Assembly: GCA_002869845.2 (NCBI GenBank)
Contig: NEWS02000004.1
Span: forward strand, 54,025 to 118,024
Source of the DNA: Nitrospira sp. CG24B
GTDB lineage: Bacteria; Nitrospirota; Nitrospiria; Nitrospirales; Nitrospiraceae
Length of the DNA: 64,000 nt
Direction of reading: 5' to 3'
Numbering within the stretch: the stretch's first letter is position 1; every line of letters starts with the position of its first letter. Below are positions 36,200 to 45,485 of this stretch, one piece after another. Both the position numbers and the translations under genes were made by a program. The notes below the pieces were generated by a model. That model had not been told where the DNA came from, did no database searches, and saw only the letters and a list, made by a program, of their open reading frames with translations.

Positions 36200-37279
36200 G
36201 TGCAGGCTTGGGCATCAGCCGGCATGGTTTCGGATGATGAATGGCAGGCGACACTGACTCGTCGCTTGGGCTTTGCTGTCATCGTTTCTCTGGTCCTGCA
36301 TATTGGCATCCTGGCAATGGTGGGTTGGGTTCGACTGCCACGACATGGCGAACGGCCTCTGACGTCGATTGAGATTTCCCTTGCGAGTCTGCCGACGCTT
36401 CAGGAGAAAGCCGTTGAACCTCAGAAAAGTCAGCCGATTAAGAAAGAGGTCGAACAGCCTAAGCCGGTACAGCAGACGAAGCCTATCGAGCAAGCCAGAG
36501 CTCTTGAGCGTCCCAAACTCATTGAACAGCCTAAAACTGCTCCTCCCGTGAAAGCGGCACCCGTGTCCCTTCCGCCGGTGGCGGCAGCACCTGTTCCTCC
36601 TCCGGTGGCTCCAGCCAAACCGTCGAATGATCTCATGCGCGATATTATGAAAGATATTGAGTTGCCTCCGGATGCTCCAAAGCACGGCGACATCAGCCCG
36701 GAGGACAAGCCGAGAAAGTCACCGGTGATGAAGCTGCCCGATGTGCCGGTTGTGACGGAAACAAAGGAAACAACGCAAAAAAAACTGGTTGCTTCTGCTC
36801 AGTCCTCATCCTTGACGGAGGATGTGGCGAAGGAATTGGACGAGGAATTGAAGAAGATCAGGACGCTTGAGGTGCCCAAAGTAGCACCACCAGTAGACGT
36901 GCCGTCAAAGCCTGTGCCTCAGCTTGAAGCGAAGATACAGAGCGCCAAGGCTATCGACACCACATTGAAGGTTCCAGGGATGGCTCCGGGATCCAATGCG
37001 TATCTTGCGCTTGTGCGACAACGAATCAGCAATTCTTGGAATGCCCCGCCCATGGATCTGACCAGCCATGCGTACGTCGTGGTCGTGCAGTTCAGACTTC
37101 ATAAGAACGGAACGGTCACCGGTGTGGCGATCGAGCAATCGTCGGGAAACGAGTACTATGATTTGGCCGGGAAACGGGCTGTTCTCAGTGCAAACCCATT
37201 ACCGGTGTTCCCAGCTGATATCACGGATCTGTATTTTGATGCGCACTTCACCTTTACCGTCGGAGAGCCACAAGGATAA
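36200..37279 (+). CDS. tolA: TolA-like energy transducer with TonB C-terminal domain
   Basis: About 359 aa. A single N-terminal membrane helix (FAVIVSLVLHIGILAMVGWV) is followed by a long Pro/Lys/Gln-rich spacer (repeats of QPKPVQQTKPIEQ type, about residues 75-170). The C-terminal TonB/TolA domain begins at SNAYLALVRQRISNSWNAPP. It links the TolQR motor to TolB-Pal. Start choice: a GTG at 36200 has aagg six bases upstream; ATG 36224 is an alternative; the longer GTG frame from 36149 would overlap tolR by 35 bp. Confidence 0.88.
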   Translation: MQAWASAGMVSDDEWQATLTRRLGFAVIVSLVLHIGILAMVGWVRLPRHGERPLTSIEISLASLPTLQEKAVEPQKSQPIKKEVEQPKPVQQTKPIEQARALERPKLIEQPKTAPPVKAAPVSLPPVAAAPVPPPVAPAKPSNDLMRDIMKDIELPPDAPKHGDISPEDKPRKSPVMKLPDVPVVTETKETTQKKLVASAQSSSLTEDVAKELDEELKKIRTLEVPKVAPPVDVPSKPVPQLEAKIQSAKAIDTTLKVPGMAPGSNAYLALVRQRISNSWNAPPMDLTSHAYVVVVQFRLHKNGTVTGVAIEQSSGNEYYDLAGKRAVLSANPLPVFPADITDLYFDAHFTFTVGEPQG

Positions 37280-37282
37280 ATC

Positions 37283-38623
37283 ATGGCGTTTCGAGTTGTT
37301 GTGTTCGTCAGCCTGTGTGTATCGATCGGCGTGGCGTGGATCATTGAATCCGGTGCCGCCGACGTCTTTCTTGAAGCCACCAGGCAGGATTTCCAGAAGA
37401 TTCCACTTGGAATCGCCGGGATTGAAAACCTGGGTGGATCGGAGTCACCTGAGGCGCGTGTGAAGCTGGGCACGCGCATCGAAGACGTGCTGAAGGCGGA
37501 CGTGCGGCGCTCGCTGGTCTTTTCGCTTGTCGATTTGCCGAGTCTTGGCATGAAGGTCGGTCATCTCGGGGCGGAGCCTGATCCCTCCTTCAAACAAGCC
37601 GCCGAGAATGGAGTGTCAGTCATTGTGTGGGGTCAGGCGGGGATGAAGAGTGGGAACAAGGATGCTGATCTCAGTATGGATGGCTATGTGTATGACGCCG
37701 GGAACAATGAAGTCGTGGGGGGGAAACGCTATGTCGGTTCGGCGTCGGTCGCCCGCCTCATGGCCCATCGTTTTGCCGATGAGTTGGTCTTTCGCTATAC
37801 GGGCGAGCCGGGAATCGCCCGGACGAAGATCGCCTATGTCTCGGAATTGGGGACGGCTCGTGAATTATTCGTGATGGATTACGATGGATATGATCCGCGT
37901 CAGCTGACGGCCGATGGGTTCTTGAATCTGATGCCGCGCTGGTCGCCGGATCGCCGATTTCTGGTTTTCACGACATACCGTAATCGGAACACGCAGGATA
38001 TCGACATGATTGAGCTGGCCACGGGAAAGCGGTGGACACTCGTCGCGCAAGGGGGGTTGAACATCACTCCGGTTTTCTCTCCCGATGGGAATTCGCTGGC
38101 CTACTCATCAAGCCATGAGGGAAATGCCGAATTATACCGTTTGGATACTAAGACGAAAGCCGTTCAACGACTGACGACGCATGCGGCCGGGGATTTGTCG
38201 CCCTCGTGGTCGCCCTCGGGCCGGGAGCTCGTCTTTACGTCCGATCGGAGCGGTGGACCACAAATTTTTCTCATGAGCGCGGATGGATCCAATGTGCGTC
38301 GATTGACGTTCGAAGGAGACTATAATGCAGCGCCGGCCTGGTCTCCTCGAGGAAATTGGATTGCCTACGTGTGCCGGACTCCCAAAAAAGAGTACAAACT
38401 GTGTGTGATCACTCCCGATGGTCAGAAACGTCTGCAATTAACGACAGGACTGGGCGTGGATGATTCTCCGTCTTGGTCTCCAGATGGACGGCATCTCGTG
38501 TTCAGCTCCACGGTGGAAGGGAAGAGTCAGATCTACATGATTGATGCGGACGGTAAAGACCTCGAGCGCATTACGTTCACCGGCACTCATAATAGTGCGC
38601 CGTCCTGGTCCCCTGCCTCGTAA
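37283..38623 (+). CDS. tolB: Tol-Pal system protein TolB
   Basis: 446 aa periplasmic protein with a signal peptide at the N-terminus, an alpha/beta domain (residues about 30-165) and a six-bladed beta propeller of TolB repeats, seen as recurring WSPDRRFLVFTT, SPDGNSLAYSS, WSPSGRELVFTS, WSPRGNWIAYV, WSPDGRHLVFSS units. It binds Pal and TolA. Three bases separate it from tolA. Confidence 0.95.
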   Translation: MAFRVVVFVSLCVSIGVAWIIESGAADVFLEATRQDFQKIPLGIAGIENLGGSESPEARVKLGTRIEDVLKADVRRSLVFSLVDLPSLGMKVGHLGAEPDPSFKQAAENGVSVIVWGQAGMKSGNKDADLSMDGYVYDAGNNEVVGGKRYVGSASVARLMAHRFADELVFRYTGEPGIARTKIAYVSELGTARELFVMDYDGYDPRQLTADGFLNLMPRWSPDRRFLVFTTYRNRNTQDIDMIELATGKRWTLVAQGGLNITPVFSPDGNSLAYSSSHEGNAELYRLDTKTKAVQRLTTHAAGDLSPSWSPSGRELVFTSDRSGGPQIFLMSADGSNVRRLTFEGDYNAAPAWSPRGNWIAYVCRTPKKEYKLCVITPDGQKRLQLTTGLGVDDSPSWSPDGRHLVFSSTVEGKSQIYMIDADGKDLERITFTGTHNSAPSWSPAS

Positions 38624-38702
38624 ATTTCCAGGAAGGCATTGACGGCAATCGTCCTAGGTTGTAAGAAAAGGAGACGGTATTGCATAGGAGGGAAGGAATC
38701 CA

Positions 38703-39416
38703 ATGAAAAAAATACCAGTCAGCTATCTGCCGTTGATTCTTGGTGTTATCGTACTGGGAATGCCAGCATGTTCGAAGAAGGCGGTTCGATCTGGTGGTGA
38801 TATGCAGGCGTTACAAGACGAGACGGCCAAGGGAGGGGGAAGCAAAGACGGAACGGGTTCAAGTTTTCCCGATACGTCGTTCTCTGGACGTAATGAGTCG
38901 AACAACTTACGGGGGTTAGATCGCAATCCTTCGGAAGAACGGTTGGGCGGACATGCCGGTAATACAGGGAGTCCAGGCGGTGTTGGCCATGCCAACGCGA
39001 TGGTTGCCAAAGCAGATTCCGGCGCGGTCGCCCGCCAGTTGGCTGAAATTCGCGCGGAGCAGGTGGCTTCGGTCGCTGCCGGACTTCGGGATGTTTTTTT
39101 CGCGTACGACAGTTTTTCAGTCACTGATGAAGGACGTCATGCCTTGGCCGGTGATGCGGAATGGGCCAGATCGAATCCGACCGCACAGCTCAAAATCGAA
39201 GGCCATTGTGATGAGCGCGGCACCTCAGCATACAATTTGGTGCTGGGTGAGAAGCGCGCGAAGGCCGTTCGGAATTATCTCGTCGAGTTGGGAGTGGCTC
39301 CCACGTATTTGTCGGTCGTCTCCTACGGCAAAGAACGGCCGTTCTGCACAGAACATACAGAATCGTGTTACTCGCAGAATCGCCGAGGACATCTCGCTGT
39401 CAAGACAGGAAGGTAG
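38703..39416 (+). CDS. pal: Peptidoglycan-associated lipoprotein Pal
   Basis: 237 aa OmpA-family lipoprotein. Lipobox VLGMPAC is at the N-terminus, followed by a Gly/Ser/Asn-rich linker and then the OmpA-like peptidoglycan-binding domain starting at VFFAYDSFSVTDEG. The binding segment is IEGHCDERGTSAYNLVLGEKRA. The linker is longer than in E. coli Pal. Follows tolB by 79 bp. Confidence 0.95.
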   Translation: MKKIPVSYLPLILGVIVLGMPACSKKAVRSGGDMQALQDETAKGGGSKDGTGSSFPDTSFSGRNESNNLRGLDRNPSEERLGGHAGNTGSPGGVGHANAMVAKADSGAVARQLAEIRAEQVASVAAGLRDVFFAYDSFSVTDEGRHALAGDAEWARSNPTAQLKIEGHCDERGTSAYNLVLGEKRAKAVRNYLVELGVAPTYLSVVSYGKERPFCTEHTESCYSQNRRGHLAVKTGR

Positions 39417-39480
39417 TGAGCTGATCGCGCCGCTTGCCTGAACGTGTCCTGATCGTAGGTGGTCGTTTGGATCTCAGAAC

Positions 39481-40881
39481 ATGATGTTTCAACTACGAAC
39501 GGCGCATGGTGTGCTCCTCGGTATTGCCGTCGGCGGTCTCATTCTGCCTGGGTGTGTCGCGCAGCAGTCTGACCTGAAAAAAGCGGAAAAAGATCTTCAG
39601 CAGCAGCTGTCCCAGACCAGAGCCAGGCAGAGCCAGGAACTTTCAACCTTACGCGAACAGGAACTGCCGCAGTTGCGGGGAGAACTGGAAAAGGCTCTGC
39701 ACCAGGCACGAGAGCTCCAGGGCAAACAGGAGGATTTCAAGCATCGGTCAGCCCAGTTGGAGCAGCAGACCAAAAAGCTGGAACAATTGGCGGCCAAGCT
39801 CGAAGCCGACAGCAGCACACGGTATCTGTGGATGCAGAAGAGCTTCGAGACGCAGGACGTGAAGGTGTCGGCCCGGCTTGATGAACTATCGAAGGCCATG
39901 GAGGCGTTGAAAAAAGAGGTCATTGATGTCGTCCAGCGCACGAACGAGGGGTTAACAAAACGCGTCGATGTCAAGCTGGAAGGGCATCAAAAAGAGTTGG
40001 TCGAGCACCAGAATAAGATTGAACAGATCTCTCAAAAGTTCACGCAGTTCAATCAGGCGCTGACGGGGTTTCGAGAGGCGCTGACCGGACTCAATGATCG
40101 CGTGGGCGACCATGAGCAGGGTATCAAGCACCTGACGTCGAGAATCGATAGCGATTCAAAAGCGACCGCGACTCATGCGGAGGATATTAACCGAAGTGTG
40201 GTCTCGATCACGAAGGCGCTTGAAGCTGTTGGGAAAAAGGTCACGGCTCGTCTGGATGATCAGGACGGACGAATCGATGTCTTGGCGAAAACTCTTGAGC
40301 ACGTATCCAATAAGCCTGCTCTTCTTCAGCAGGCTCACAAGCCCGTGCCCCACTCCGCGCTAGGCCCCAATGAGTCCATCATGGACGGAGGGGAAGCCTC
40401 AAAGTTGTCTGCTGGGTCAGAGACGACGGGTGGTTCGACAACGATTGTTCCTCCTCAAGAAGTACCAAAGTTTGAACCAGCTCAGGCCAGCGCCGATCCA
40501 CCTGATCGGGTGCGTTATGAGCGGGTGTTAGGGTTCTTTCGGGATGGGGATTTGGAAGGCGCTCGGCAAGGATTCACCGGATTTCTTGATGAGTATCCAA
40601 ACTCCACCCTTGCGCCGAATGCCCGATTTTGGCTGGGAGAGTCGCATTTCGGCAAGAAAGAGTTTCAACGAGCGATCGATGCCTACGATAAAGTGGAGAT
40701 CGACTATCCTGGTAGCGAAAAAGTCCCCGCTGCAATCTTGAAGAAAGGGTATGCGTATTTGGCATTAAAAGATAAGAGGCGAGCGTCGTCCGCCTTCAAG
40801 CAGGTTGTCACACTCTACCCGAAAACGGTTGAGGCGGGAAAGGCTTCGGACAAACTGGTGCAACTCAAGGAGGTGCGGTAG
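39481..40881 (+). CDS. CpoB/YbgF-like lipoprotein with long coiled coil
   Basis: 466 aa. The N-terminus has a lipobox-like GLILPGC. Extended coiled coil spans about residues 30-290 (LKKAEKDLQQQLSQ ... LEQLAAKLEADS ... SITKALEAVGKKV). The C-terminus carries TPR-type repeats of the CpoB/YbgF family (VLGFFRDGDLEGARQGFTGFLDEYPNS; ARFWLGESHFGKKEFQRAI). CpoB coordinates PBP1B with the Tol machine in E. coli. This protein is about 200 residues longer because of the coiled coil. Confidence 0.88.
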   Translation: MMFQLRTAHGVLLGIAVGGLILPGCVAQQSDLKKAEKDLQQQLSQTRARQSQELSTLREQELPQLRGELEKALHQARELQGKQEDFKHRSAQLEQQTKKLEQLAAKLEADSSTRYLWMQKSFETQDVKVSARLDELSKAMEALKKEVIDVVQRTNEGLTKRVDVKLEGHQKELVEHQNKIEQISQKFTQFNQALTGFREALTGLNDRVGDHEQGIKHLTSRIDSDSKATATHAEDINRSVVSITKALEAVGKKVTARLDDQDGRIDVLAKTLEHVSNKPALLQQAHKPVPHSALGPNESIMDGGEASKLSAGSETTGGSTTIVPPQEVPKFEPAQASADPPDRVRYERVLGFFRDGDLEGARQGFTGFLDEYPNSTLAPNARFWLGESHFGKKEFQRAIDAYDKVEIDYPGSEKVPAAILKKGYAYLALKDKRRASSAFKQVVTLYPKTVEAGKASDKLVQLKEVR

Positions 40882-40885
40882 CAAC

Positions 40886-41647
40886 ATGTGTGTCCGTACA
40901 CTTATATCCCGTTCTGCGGCATGGGGAGTCTTGGCATCGACTGTCGTGCTCACCGGCTGTGCCAAGCATGCCGATTTTATGGAAATGCGCAATCAGCTCT
41001 CGACGATCTCACGAACGCAGGATCAGGATCATCAACGAGTGGATAGCGCGATGCGTCGATTGGATGCCGTCGAGAGGAGCAAGGAGACGGATCCAGCGAA
41101 GTTGCGATTCGATGACCTGGCAGCTCGTTTTCAAAAACTTGAAAGTCGATTGGCAAAGCTGGAAGAGGTTGCCAGCCAGGCATCTGCCAAGGTGGATTCC
41201 TCGACTGAGCCGCGCGCTTCTAGGCCGCTCAAACAGACGCAATCTGCCGAGCCGACGGGGACAGTGTCTGGAATCACGCCGACATCCGCCTTCAATCTGG
41301 CTTATAATGATTATCTCAATGGGAAATACGATCTTGCGGTCGCAGGGTTCCAACGGTTCATTAAGGACTTTCCCGGTACGTCTTTGACTCCGAATGCTCA
41401 CTATTGGTTGGGAGAGTCGTATTACAACTTGAAAGACTATGGGCGGGCCATCCACACGTTCGACTCTCTTGTGGCGGAATATCCAGGGAACGAAAAGGTG
41501 CCTGCGGCGTTGTATAAGCTGGGTTTGGCGACGGCTGAGACCGGTGATCTCCCTCGGTCAAGAAAGAATCTGAAGCGAGTGCTTGAAGAGTTCCCCTCAT
41601 CGGACGAATCAAAGCTGGCAAAGAATAAGTTAGCCGAAATCCGATGA
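40886..41647 (+). CDS. Second CpoB/YbgF-like lipoprotein
   Basis: 253 aa starting at ATG 40886 behind aaggaggtg; the open frame from 40805 lies inside the previous gene. Lipobox VVLTGC, short coiled coil (RLDAVERSKE ... LAARFQKLESRLAKLEEV) and the same C-terminal TPR set (AFNLAYNDYLNGKYDLAVAGFQRF; HYWLGESYYNLKDYGRAIHTF). The tandem pair suggests duplication and division of labour between two CpoB-type proteins at the Tol-Pal complex (inference). Confidence 0.9.
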   Translation: MCVRTLISRSAAWGVLASTVVLTGCAKHADFMEMRNQLSTISRTQDQDHQRVDSAMRRLDAVERSKETDPAKLRFDDLAARFQKLESRLAKLEEVASQASAKVDSSTEPRASRPLKQTQSAEPTGTVSGITPTSAFNLAYNDYLNGKYDLAVAGFQRFIKDFPGTSLTPNAHYWLGESYYNLKDYGRAIHTFDSLVAEYPGNEKVPAALYKLGLATAETGDLPRSRKNLKRVLEEFPSSDESKLAKNKLAEIR

Positions 41648-41711
41648 TCGTCGCTGTGACGCGACGTCCCCGCCTCATCACCGCCCGCTCACTCATGAGG
41701 AGCATCGTGTC

Positions 41712-43484
41712 GTGCTGAAAACCGACGGCAGTAGTCGGATCTGTATTCTTCCAGAAGAGGTCATCGGTCGCATTGCCGCGGGAGAGGTGGTCGAACGTCC
41801 GGCGGCGGTTGTCAAAGAGCTGCTCGAAAACAGCGTCGATGCGGGAAGCCGGTCCATCACGATCGACGTGAAGGACGGAGGACTCTCCTTGATTCGGGTG
41901 ACCGATGACGGGGAGGGTATGACTCAGGAAGATGCCCCGCTCGCGTTTCAGCGGCATGCCACGAGCAAGCTCCGATCCGACCTCGATCTCTGGTCCATTC
42001 GAACAATGGGGTTTCGAGGCGAAGCGCTGCCGAGCATTGCCGCGGTGGCCCATGTTCGGCTGATGACGGCGACTCGTTTTGCCGAAGTGGGGACTGAGTT
42101 AGAAGTTGTTGGGGGAGCGATCGGGAGGATCGCCGACGCTCCTCCGGTCCGGGGAACACGCATCGAAGTCGCAGAGCTGTTCCACAATCAGCCGGCTCGG
42201 AAGAAATTTCTGAAGTCGACCATCACGGAGTTCTCGCATATCAGTCGGGTCGTCCAGCAGGCATCGCTCGCCTGGCCGTCCATTCATTTCCGCTTGACGC
42301 ACAATGCCGAGGAGATTCTCAACTACCCGTCCGCTTCGTCAGATGACGATCGGATCGCCCAGGTCTATCGGCGCACTTTTCTCGACCACAGTCTCCGGAT
42401 CAAGGCTTCGGTCCCTGGGGCTCAACTCAGCGGGTACATTGTGGATGCGGTCCATGCAAAGCCTGCTCGTATTCCGCAAGAGTTGTTTGTAAACCGGCGT
42501 TCCGTGCGCAACGTGGCGGTGTCTCATGCCGTTGGGGAAGGGTATGGGGCATTTCTTGCCAAGGGGAGTTACCCGCGATTCGTGCTGTTTCTGGACATTG
42601 ATCCAGACCGTCTCGATGTCAATGTCCATCCAACTAAACGAGAAGTGAGATTTTCTGACAGCGAGATGATTCACCAACTCGTACGGCGAGCGGTCCGCCA
42701 AGCCTTGAGCGGCGGAAAGACCGATGAGCTTGGGAAGACCCCGTTCGTAGAGTCCTCCGTGCGACGGATCGTGAGTTCCATCGTGACAACTCTTCCTATG
42801 GCGGAATCCGATGAAACGGAATCGACGACCCTGCAGCCCAGTCTTGCAACCCAATTGCCGTTGGTGAGCGAAGCGGCGGAGCCTTACGCGCGAGTGCCTT
42901 CCGCTGAGGTGATTGCGTTGGGGCAAATCAATCGGACGTTCCTCATCGCTCAAGTTGGAGGTGACTTGACGGTGATCGATCAACACACGGCTCATGAGCG
43001 GGTTCTGTTTGAGCGACTGTATCGCGCATGGACGACCCGTGGTATTCAGTCCCAGCCTTTACTGATCCCTGATCCGGTCGAACTGCCGCCACTGCAAACG
43101 GCGGTGCTTCAGCGTTATCAACATGACCTGGAGCGGTTGGGAGTGGATATTGAACCGTTTGGTTCCTCAACTGTCTTGATCAGGGCGATTCCCGTCGGTC
43201 TCGGCAAGATCGATCCGACGACGTTTCTGCAGGATCTTTTGGATGACCTCACGCAATGGGACAGTGCTCCCAGTCTGGAGGCACGAGTGCGATCAGTCCT
43301 GGCATCGTTGGCGTGCCACGGCGCGGTTCGGGCCGGGCGCTCGATGAAATCGGAAGAAATCAAGGTTCTGATTGAGGACTGGCGTACAGAAGGGGAGATC
43401 ACGACTTGCCCGCACGGGCGGAGAACGTCCTTCCGACTCAGCATCACAGACCTCGAGAAAATGTTTGGACGAGCTGGCTGGTAG
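41712..43484 (+). CDS. mutL: DNA mismatch repair protein MutL
   Basis: 590 aa GHKL ATPase that couples MutS recognition to strand removal. N-terminal motifs: IAAGEVVERPAAVVKELLENSVDAGS (ATP-binding), DDGEGM, RHATSKL and GFRGEALPSI. The C-terminal dimerisation domain begins near ALGQINRTFLIAQ. The C-terminal QHTAHERVLFE segment matches the DQHAxxERxxYE family motif with the first Asp in IDQHTAHERV, and CPHGRRTSF is present near the end, so an endonuclease-type metal site may exist. Start is a GTG; a weak aggag lies about 11 bp upstream. Confidence 0.95.
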   Translation: MLKTDGSSRICILPEEVIGRIAAGEVVERPAAVVKELLENSVDAGSRSITIDVKDGGLSLIRVTDDGEGMTQEDAPLAFQRHATSKLRSDLDLWSIRTMGFRGEALPSIAAVAHVRLMTATRFAEVGTELEVVGGAIGRIADAPPVRGTRIEVAELFHNQPARKKFLKSTITEFSHISRVVQQASLAWPSIHFRLTHNAEEILNYPSASSDDDRIAQVYRRTFLDHSLRIKASVPGAQLSGYIVDAVHAKPARIPQELFVNRRSVRNVAVSHAVGEGYGAFLAKGSYPRFVLFLDIDPDRLDVNVHPTKREVRFSDSEMIHQLVRRAVRQALSGGKTDELGKTPFVESSVRRIVSSIVTTLPMAESDETESTTLQPSLATQLPLVSEAAEPYARVPSAEVIALGQINRTFLIAQVGGDLTVIDQHTAHERVLFERLYRAWTTRGIQSQPLLIPDPVELPPLQTAVLQRYQHDLERLGVDIEPFGSSTVLIRAIPVGLGKIDPTTFLQDLLDDLTQWDSAPSLEARVRSVLASLACHGAVRAGRSMKSEEIKVLIEDWRTEGEITTCPHGRRTSFRLSITDLEKMFGRAGW

Positions 43485-43562
43485 GCCGTGTTGCGCGGGA
43501 GCGGCGACCGACAGTGGTTGAGCGCGCGGTGCTTATGACAACTCTGTTTCAACAGCGCTGAC

Positions 43563-44570
43563 GTGAACATGCTATCAGAAGGTGTGCGCCATCACCGTCC
43601 CTTGGTTGTGCTCCTGGGGCCGACAGCCGTTGGAAAGAGTCGGGTTGCATTATTGGTGGCCAAACAGTTCAATACCGAGATACTAACAGCAGACTCTCGT
43701 CAGGTGTATCGAGGGATGGACATCGGAACGGATAAACCGACTGCGCAGGAGCGTCGGGATGTGCCGCACCGACTGATTGATGTGGTCGACCCCAGCGAAA
43801 CGTTCAACGTCGGTTGGTATCGGCGGGTCGCGATGGTAGAAATCGAACGTTTATACAGTGCGGAGCGGTTGCCCTTCGTTGTGGGAGGCACGGGGTTGTA
43901 TATTCGAACCTTGGTACGGGGGTTATGTCCAGCGCCCCAGGCCGATCTTCAGGTAAGGGCAGACCTCAAGAAATTGAGAGATGAGCGGGGTCGAGACGGT
44001 CTCTATGCAGAGCTGATGCGCATTGATCCTGAAACGGCAGCTCGATTACACCCGAACGATGAATCCAAGGTCATGCGGGCGATAGAAGTCTATCGGCTAT
44101 CGGGCCGCCCCCTGTCGATTGTGCAGGCCGAACACGGGTTTCAGGAGGCTCCGTTTTCCGCTTTTCTGATCGGCCTTGAGCGAAGGAAAGAGACCCTGTA
44201 TCGAAGGATCGAGGAACGAATCGATTGGCAGCTGACTCATGGAATGGTAGAAGAGACTCGAGCATTGTTTGATCGGGGATATGGGCGCGAGCTCGGTTCG
44301 ATGAAAGGGCTCGGCTATCGCCAGATCGGAGCCTATTTGGCGAATGAGTGCGATTACGCCGAAATGGTGCGTCGGTTCAAGCGCGACACGAGACGTTTTG
44401 CGAAACGGCAGATGACGTGGTTTCGAAGCGAAGTGGGAGTGGCGTGGCTGTCGATCGAGGACAATGAGCCCCATGAGCGGACGGCGGAACGAGTGATCGC
44501 ACGCATCGAGCAATTTATGTGCGCACTGGGACAACAAAAACCGCTTGCCGCAGTGCCGCCAGCCTCGTAG
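43563..44570 (+). CDS. miaA: tRNA dimethylallyltransferase MiaA
   Basis: 335 aa enzyme that adds dimethylallyl to A37 of tRNAs reading UNN codons. P-loop LLGPTAVGKSRVA, the DSRQVYRGMDIGTDKPT block, the HRLIDVVDP segment, VGGTGLYIRTLVRG, and the RRFAKRQMTWFR motif are all present. Located 78 bp after mutL, as is common in bacteria. Confidence 0.96.
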   Translation: MNMLSEGVRHHRPLVVLLGPTAVGKSRVALLVAKQFNTEILTADSRQVYRGMDIGTDKPTAQERRDVPHRLIDVVDPSETFNVGWYRRVAMVEIERLYSAERLPFVVGGTGLYIRTLVRGLCPAPQADLQVRADLKKLRDERGRDGLYAELMRIDPETAARLHPNDESKVMRAIEVYRLSGRPLSIVQAEHGFQEAPFSAFLIGLERRKETLYRRIEERIDWQLTHGMVEETRALFDRGYGRELGSMKGLGYRQIGAYLANECDYAEMVRRFKRDTRRFAKRQMTWFRSEVGVAWLSIEDNEPHERTAERVIARIEQFMCALGQQKPLAAVPPAS

Positions 44571-44583
44571 CAAAAGGATCTGT

Positions 44584-45483
44584 ATGAAGACAAAAAGACA
44601 GGATAAGCGGGTGACTGTTGGGGTGATCGGAGGCAGCGGGCTCTATGATATTGAAGGGCTCACCTCCGCTCGGTCAATCCGAGTTCGTACGCCTTTCGGA
44701 GCGCCGTCTGATGCAATTACTGTGGGGTTGCTTGAAGGGATTCGAGTTGCCTTTCTGTCACGGCATGGGCGCGGACATGTGCTGAATCCGAGCGGGATCA
44801 ACTACCGTGCGAACATTTTCGCGCTCAAGTCTCTGGGGGTGTCCCATGTGATTTCGGTCAGCGCGGTCGGCAGCATGAAGGAATCCATTCAGCCTGGCGA
44901 CGTTGCTGTCCCAGACCAGTTTATCGACCTGACCAAGCGGCGTGTCTCGACATTCTTTGACGACGGAATCGTGGCGCATGTCGCTTTCGGTGAGCCGATC
45001 TGTGCCGAATTGAGACAGGCTCTTCTTGCGGCTGGAGAAAATGTCGGCGCCAATCTTCATCGCGGTGGGACCTATCTCTGTATGGAAGGTCCGCAGTTTT
45101 CAACAAAAGCTGAATCACAGCTCTATCGGCAATGGGGCGTCGATGTAATCGGAATGACCAATATGCCGGAAGCAAAATTGGCCCGTGAGGCGGAGCTCTG
45201 TTACGCGACCTTGGCGCTGGTGACCGACTATGATTGTTGGCATGAGACGGAAGAGGCGGTCACCGTGGAGGCGGTGTTGGGGACGCTCCATCGGAACGTC
45301 GTGTTGGCCAAACAGATATTGCGCGCGGTGATGCCCGCATTCACCAACCCTGTCGAGTGCCCTTGTCATCGGGCATTAGATAATGCCATTCTGACGGCGC
45401 CGAACCGAATCTCTTCAGTCGCCCGGAAGAAACTCTCCCTGCTCATTGACCGTGCGCTGTCACTAAAGAAAGGAGTTCGTTAG
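44584..45483 (+). CDS. mtnP: S-methyl-5'-thioadenosine phosphorylase family
   Basis: 299 aa. Phosphorolytic cleavage of methylthioadenosine to adenine and methylthioribose-1-phosphate (methionine salvage). Motifs VGVIGGSGLYDIEG, the FLSRHGRGHVLNPSGINYRANIF segment, and GGTYLCMEGPQFSTKAES are diagnostic of PNP/MTAP class II enzymes. The ATG at 44584 follows aaaagga; the longer frame starts inside miaA. S-methyl-5'-thioinosine phosphorylase is an alternative specificity. Confidence 0.92.
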   Translation: MKTKRQDKRVTVGVIGGSGLYDIEGLTSARSIRVRTPFGAPSDAITVGLLEGIRVAFLSRHGRGHVLNPSGINYRANIFALKSLGVSHVISVSAVGSMKESIQPGDVAVPDQFIDLTKRRVSTFFDDGIVAHVAFGEPICAELRQALLAAGENVGANLHRGGTYLCMEGPQFSTKAESQLYRQWGVDVIGMTNMPEAKLAREAELCYATLALVTDYDCWHETEEAVTVEAVLGTLHRNVVLAKQILRAVMPAFTNPVECPCHRALDNAILTAPNRISSVARKKLSLLIDRALSLKKGVR

Positions 45484-45485
45484 TC

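Noticed and set aside
41361..42053. 230-codon antisense frame across the cpoB2/mutL junction
   Set aside because: It overlaps two genes with clear families and has no ribosome binding site.
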